NCBI RefSeq assembly: GCF_020216025.1
Contig: NZ_JAIWNC010000003.1
Coordinates: 368,528 to 432,527 of the forward strand
Direction: 5' to 3'
Source of the DNA: Jidongwangia harbinensis
GTDB taxonomy: Bacteria > Actinomycetota > Actinomycetes > Mycobacteriales > Micromonosporaceae
DNA length: 64,000 nucleotides
A model generated the notes under the pieces. It was not told the DNA's origin, ran no database searches, and saw only the letters and a program-made list of their open reading frames with translations. This document shows, one piece after another, positions 61,962 to 64,000 of this stretch. Both the position numbers and the translations under genes were made by a program. How positions within the stretch are numbered: the first letter of the stretch is position 1; the number at the start of each line of letters is the position of its first letter.

Positions 61962-63164
61962 TCACTCGTCATCCGGGAGTCGGAACAGGTGGTCGATCGC
62001 CTTGCGGGTCCGGTCCTCGCTGGCGGGCATAAGGTGGGTGTAGACCCGGAGCGTGAAGCCGGGGTCGGAGTGGCCCAGGTAGGCGGCCAACGCCTTGATG
62101 CTCTCCCCCGCGTCCAGGAGGGCCGAGGCGTAGAAGTGCCGCAGCGCATGCATCCCGGTTGCCCGGCTCTGCTCGATGCCGGCCGAGAGAAGCGCCGGGA
62201 CCCAGCAGTGCTCGTTGAGCCAACTCCGGTCGATGGCGTTCCGGCGAGTGGTCGTGAACATCAACCGGGCTGTCACCCGCTCAGCATTGCTGGGGCTCTC
62301 CCACGGAAGAGTCACCTCCACGGGCGGATGGTGCTCGATATGAGCGTGGAGCCGTTCCGCAACGGAATCAGGTAAAGGTACGCGGCGGTCCTTGTCGTTC
62401 TTCGGCAGCCCGAATACGAGCCGCGAGCGTACGCGTTTCACCTGCCGCCGGATATGAATCCATCCCGTGTCGAAGTTGAGGTCATCGACGGAGAACCCGA
62501 GAATCTCGCCCTGGCGCATGCCGCACCCGCTCCCCAAGTCGAGAAGCGGCCGGTAACGCGGCGGCAGTCCCGCTCGAATGGCGGTGATCTGCTCCAGCGT
62601 CCAAGGGATGACCTTGCGTTCGATCGGACGCGGCGGCGTCACCGAACGGGCCGAGCAGGGATTCTTGGCGATGCGCTCGTCATCGACAGCCGCGCCGAGG
62701 ATGGTGCGGAGGTGAGTGAAGGTCACCGCCCGCGTCGACGGTGCGATGACACCCACCATGCTGGCATCCCATTCGCGGATGTGGCCGGGTTTGATCGAGG
62801 CCAGGTGGCGGGAGGCGAAGTACGGGTACAGGTGGCGCCGGACGCGGATCTCGACCCCCTCCCGCGAGGATTCGTCCAGCACTCGAGTGCGCAGCCACCC
62901 TTCGGCGTACTCCTTGAAGGTGATCCGGCCGGCGGCCGGGTCGAGGTAAGTCCCGCGCAACTTGTCAGCCTCCACCGTGACGAGGAAGTCTTCCGCCTTC
63001 TTCTTGGCGCGGTCGGGGAACGACTTCTTCCGCTCCCGACCATCCGGATCGAGATAGCGGACGCGGTACCGCATCCACTTCCCGTACAGATCGGTCCTGA
63101 CCTTCACCGTCGTGCCGTCCGGCTGAGCGATGGTCTTGTACCAGCGGTCCTCGATGTGGCCCAT
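61962..63164 (-). CDS. int: Tyrosine site-specific integrase
   Basis: A 400-aa tyrosine recombinase. An N-terminal SAM-like DNA-binding domain (residues 80-170) precedes the catalytic domain with R217 (GCGMRQGE), H339 and R342 (MHALRHFYASALL), H365 (YLGHSDPGFTL) and the nucleophile Y375 (RVYTHL). Size and motifs match integrases of actinomycete integrative elements such as pSAM2. The excisionase gene ends directly before it. The 136 bases between int and the GntR operator should hold the attachment site, but no tRNA gene is visible there. Confidence 0.96.
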   Translation of the reverse strand: MGHIEDRWYKTIAQPDGTTVKVRTDLYGKWMRYRVRYLDPDGRERKKSFPDRAKKKAEDFLVTVEADKLRGTYLDPAAGRITFKEYAEGWLRTRVLDESSREGVEIRVRRHLYPYFASRHLASIKPGHIREWDASMVGVIAPSTRAVTFTHLRTILGAAVDDERIAKNPCSARSVTPPRPIERKVIPWTLEQITAIRAGLPPRYRPLLDLGSGCGMRQGEILGFSVDDLNFDTGWIHIRRQVKRVRSRLVFGLPKNDKDRRVPLPDSVAERLHAHIEHHPPVEVTLPWESPSNAERVTARLMFTTTRRNAIDRSWLNEHCWVPALLSAGIEQSRATGMHALRHFYASALLDAGESIKALAAYLGHSDPGFTLRVYTHLMPASEDRTRKAIDHLFRLPDDE

Positions 63165-63362
63165 CTATGCGGCCTCCCGAGTCAGCGCGGCGAACCATTC
63201 CCGGACGGCGGTGGGGTCGTATCGCAGGTGCCGGCCGACCCTTCCGGCGGGCGGGCCGTAGTGGCGTTTGCGCCAGGCGTAGAGCGTTTGGACGGGGACG
63301 CCGAGGTAGTCGGCGACCTGGTCGATGTCCCAGAGCGCTTCGAGCGCTGTCGGTGTGGTCAT
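63165..63362 (-). CDS. xis: Excisionase-type helix-turn-helix protein
   Basis: A 65-aa MerR-like excisionase. The helix-turn-helix reads DIDQVADYLGVPVQTLYAWR, then RHYGPPAGRVGRHLRYDPTA and VREWFAAL, as in the Xis proteins of actinomycete integrative elements. Its stop abuts the int start with no gap, so excisionase and integrase are coexpressed. The ATG at 63362 overlaps the stop of the next upstream small gene (ATGA). Confidence 0.93.
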   Translation of the reverse strand: MTTPTALEALWDIDQVADYLGVPVQTLYAWRKRHYGPPAGRVGRHLRYDPTAVREWFAALTREAA

Positions 63363-63559
63363 GTGTCTCCCTTGGCGGTGACGGTGATGTAGACGCGGAT
63401 TTCGCCGGTGTGGCTGGCGTGGTGGGTGCTGCTGCGGCAGGTCACGCGGTCGCCGTAGACGGTGGTGAGCTGGGCGACGAGCGCGGCCCGTTGGGCGGTG
63501 ACGACGTCGGCCAGGCCGATGAGCCGGACGGCGAGGATGGGCCGGGGTCGAGTTGGCAT
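63359..63559 (-). CDS. Small mobile-element protein of unknown function
   Basis: A 66-aa protein: PTRPRPILAVRLIGLADVV, then TAQRAALVAQLTTVYGDRVTC, ending GEIRVYITVTAKGDT. It is a small beta-alpha-beta-like protein of the kind found between rep and xis in actinomycete integrative elements; I cannot give a role. The coupling to xis (ATGA) and a GAGGGAG ribosome-binding site before the ATG at 63559 support it as a real gene. Confidence 0.7.
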   Translation of the reverse strand: MPTRPRPILAVRLIGLADVVTAQRAALVAQLTTVYGDRVTCRSSTHHASHTGEIRVYITVTAKGDT

Positions 63560-63628
63560 GGGTTGTACTCCCTCGGAGGGTGGGGCAGGTGGTTTGCTCG
63601 TGTCGCTGTGGAGTTGTCAAGGAACGGT

Positions 63629-63644
63629 TGACACGTACGTGTCA
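63629..63644. repeat. Perfect 16-bp palindrome across the Rep stop codon
   Basis: TGACACGTACGTGTCA is fully palindromic and includes the TGA of the Rep gene at 63642-63644. Nearby, TTGACA (63620-63615, minus strand) could be the -35 of the small gene-xis-int operon, so this may be an operator or part of a terminator. Confidence 0.6.
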
Positions 63645-63998
63645 GGCGGCGAGTGGGAGGGCCGAGTCGGCGTGGTCGTCGTCGGCCAGGTCGCGGGCGG
63701 CGTGGGCGCGTCGGCGGGCGGCGTCGGCGGCGGAGTTGGCGAGTAGGGCGTCGCCGGTGGTGATCCAGCCGGTGGCGTGGTAGCCGAGGCGGTACACGAC
63801 CAGTTCGGCTTGTTGTTCGTCCCACAGGTGCGGGAAGCCTTGGGTGCGGCGCCAGATGGTGCGCTCGAGGCGTTTGAAGGTGTAGGTGACGGAGAAGCCC
63901 CGGCTCTTGGTGCTGATGTAGCCGCCGTAGCCGTATTGGTGGGCGTAGCGGCGTAGCCGGTGCCAGCCGTCGGCGGTGCCGAGGTCCCAGCAGGCTTG
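63642..63998 (-). CDS. Replication initiator protein, C-terminal part (RepSA-like; 5' end beyond window)
   Basis: The frame is open to the window edge and gives 118 residues: WDLGTADGWHRLRRYAHQYG then YGGYISTKSRGFSVTYTFKR, LERTIWRRTQGFPHLWDEQQ and an Ala/Arg-rich end. This matches the C-terminus of rolling-circle initiators of actinomycete integrative conjugative elements (the RepSA group of pSAM2-like elements). It is followed by the small gene, xis and int on the same strand, the standard element order. Because the sequence ends here, domain count and integrity cannot be judged. Confidence 0.85.
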   Translation of the reverse strand, partial: QACWDLGTADGWHRLRRYAHQYGYGGYISTKSRGFSVTYTFKRLERTIWRRTQGFPHLWDEQQAELVVYRLGYHATGWITTGDALLANSAADAARRRAHAARDLADDDHADSALPLAA

Positions 63999-64000
63999 GA

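Overview
The window is high-GC DNA (by eye well above 70%), almost fully coding, with many GTG starts. Its gene content (AfsR/BTAD and LuxR regulators, GlnE with several glutamine synthetases, an MptB-like mannosyltransferase, leaderless promoters, an actinomycete-type integrase/excisionase/Rep set) points to a filamentous actinomycete, probably Micromonosporaceae. The family placement is inference; no rRNA or tRNA gene is present to anchor it.

Layout. 1-1569: end of cobT, then cobS (cobalamin nucleotide-loop assembly). 1555-16377: a lipoate-centred block with gcvT, pepA, lpdA-sucB, lipB and lipA, interrupted by an epimerase-like gene, a membrane protein, a chemoreceptor-type gene and a second, archaeal-type aspartyl-tRNA synthetase preceded by a well-formed T-box riboswitch. 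16381-21833: a membrane protein/winged-helix operon with a perfect operator, a 954-aa LuxR-type ATPase regulator and a DUF4191 protein. 21870-29802: RDD protein, glnA1 behind tandem GlnR boxes, a WD40 protein, a P-loop kinase-like protein, an AfsR-like regulator, and a DrrAB-like ABC exporter. 30770-35845: polyprenol-dependent glycosyltransferase-type membrane proteins and a methyltransferase. 35850-45855: glnE, an amidotransferase, a hydrolase, DUF350, glnA2, nadE, panB, VOC. 45926-54078: FAD oxidoreductase, RNB nuclease, a very large Lys/Ala-rich histone-H1-like protein, asd, methyltransferase, M15 peptidase. 54158-61774: Thr/Ser dehydratase, a divergent GAPDH homologue, PadR plus quinone-oxidoreductase-like gene, ECF sigma factor, and a GntR/ABC operon with a perfect 15-bp-arm operator. 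61962-64000: the end of an integrated actinomycete element (int, xis, small gene, C-terminus of a Rep initiator).

How genes fit together: GlnA1 carries the Tyr that GlnE adenylylates, and its promoter has GlnR boxes, while GlnA2 lacks that Tyr. LipB and LipA make the lipoyl group carried by the two lipoyl domains of SucB and reoxidised by LpdA. At least thirteen genes start 6-8 nt after a TANNNT box, so leaderless transcription seems common here.

The most noteworthy observations are the Asp(GAC)-specifying, apparently translational T-box on an extra AspRS, a nested set of inverted repeats behind that gene, the 743-aa KAT-repeat protein, and a GAPDH homologue that keeps its Cys but has lost the catalytic His. 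I found no CRISPR array, insertion sequence, rRNA or tRNA gene.
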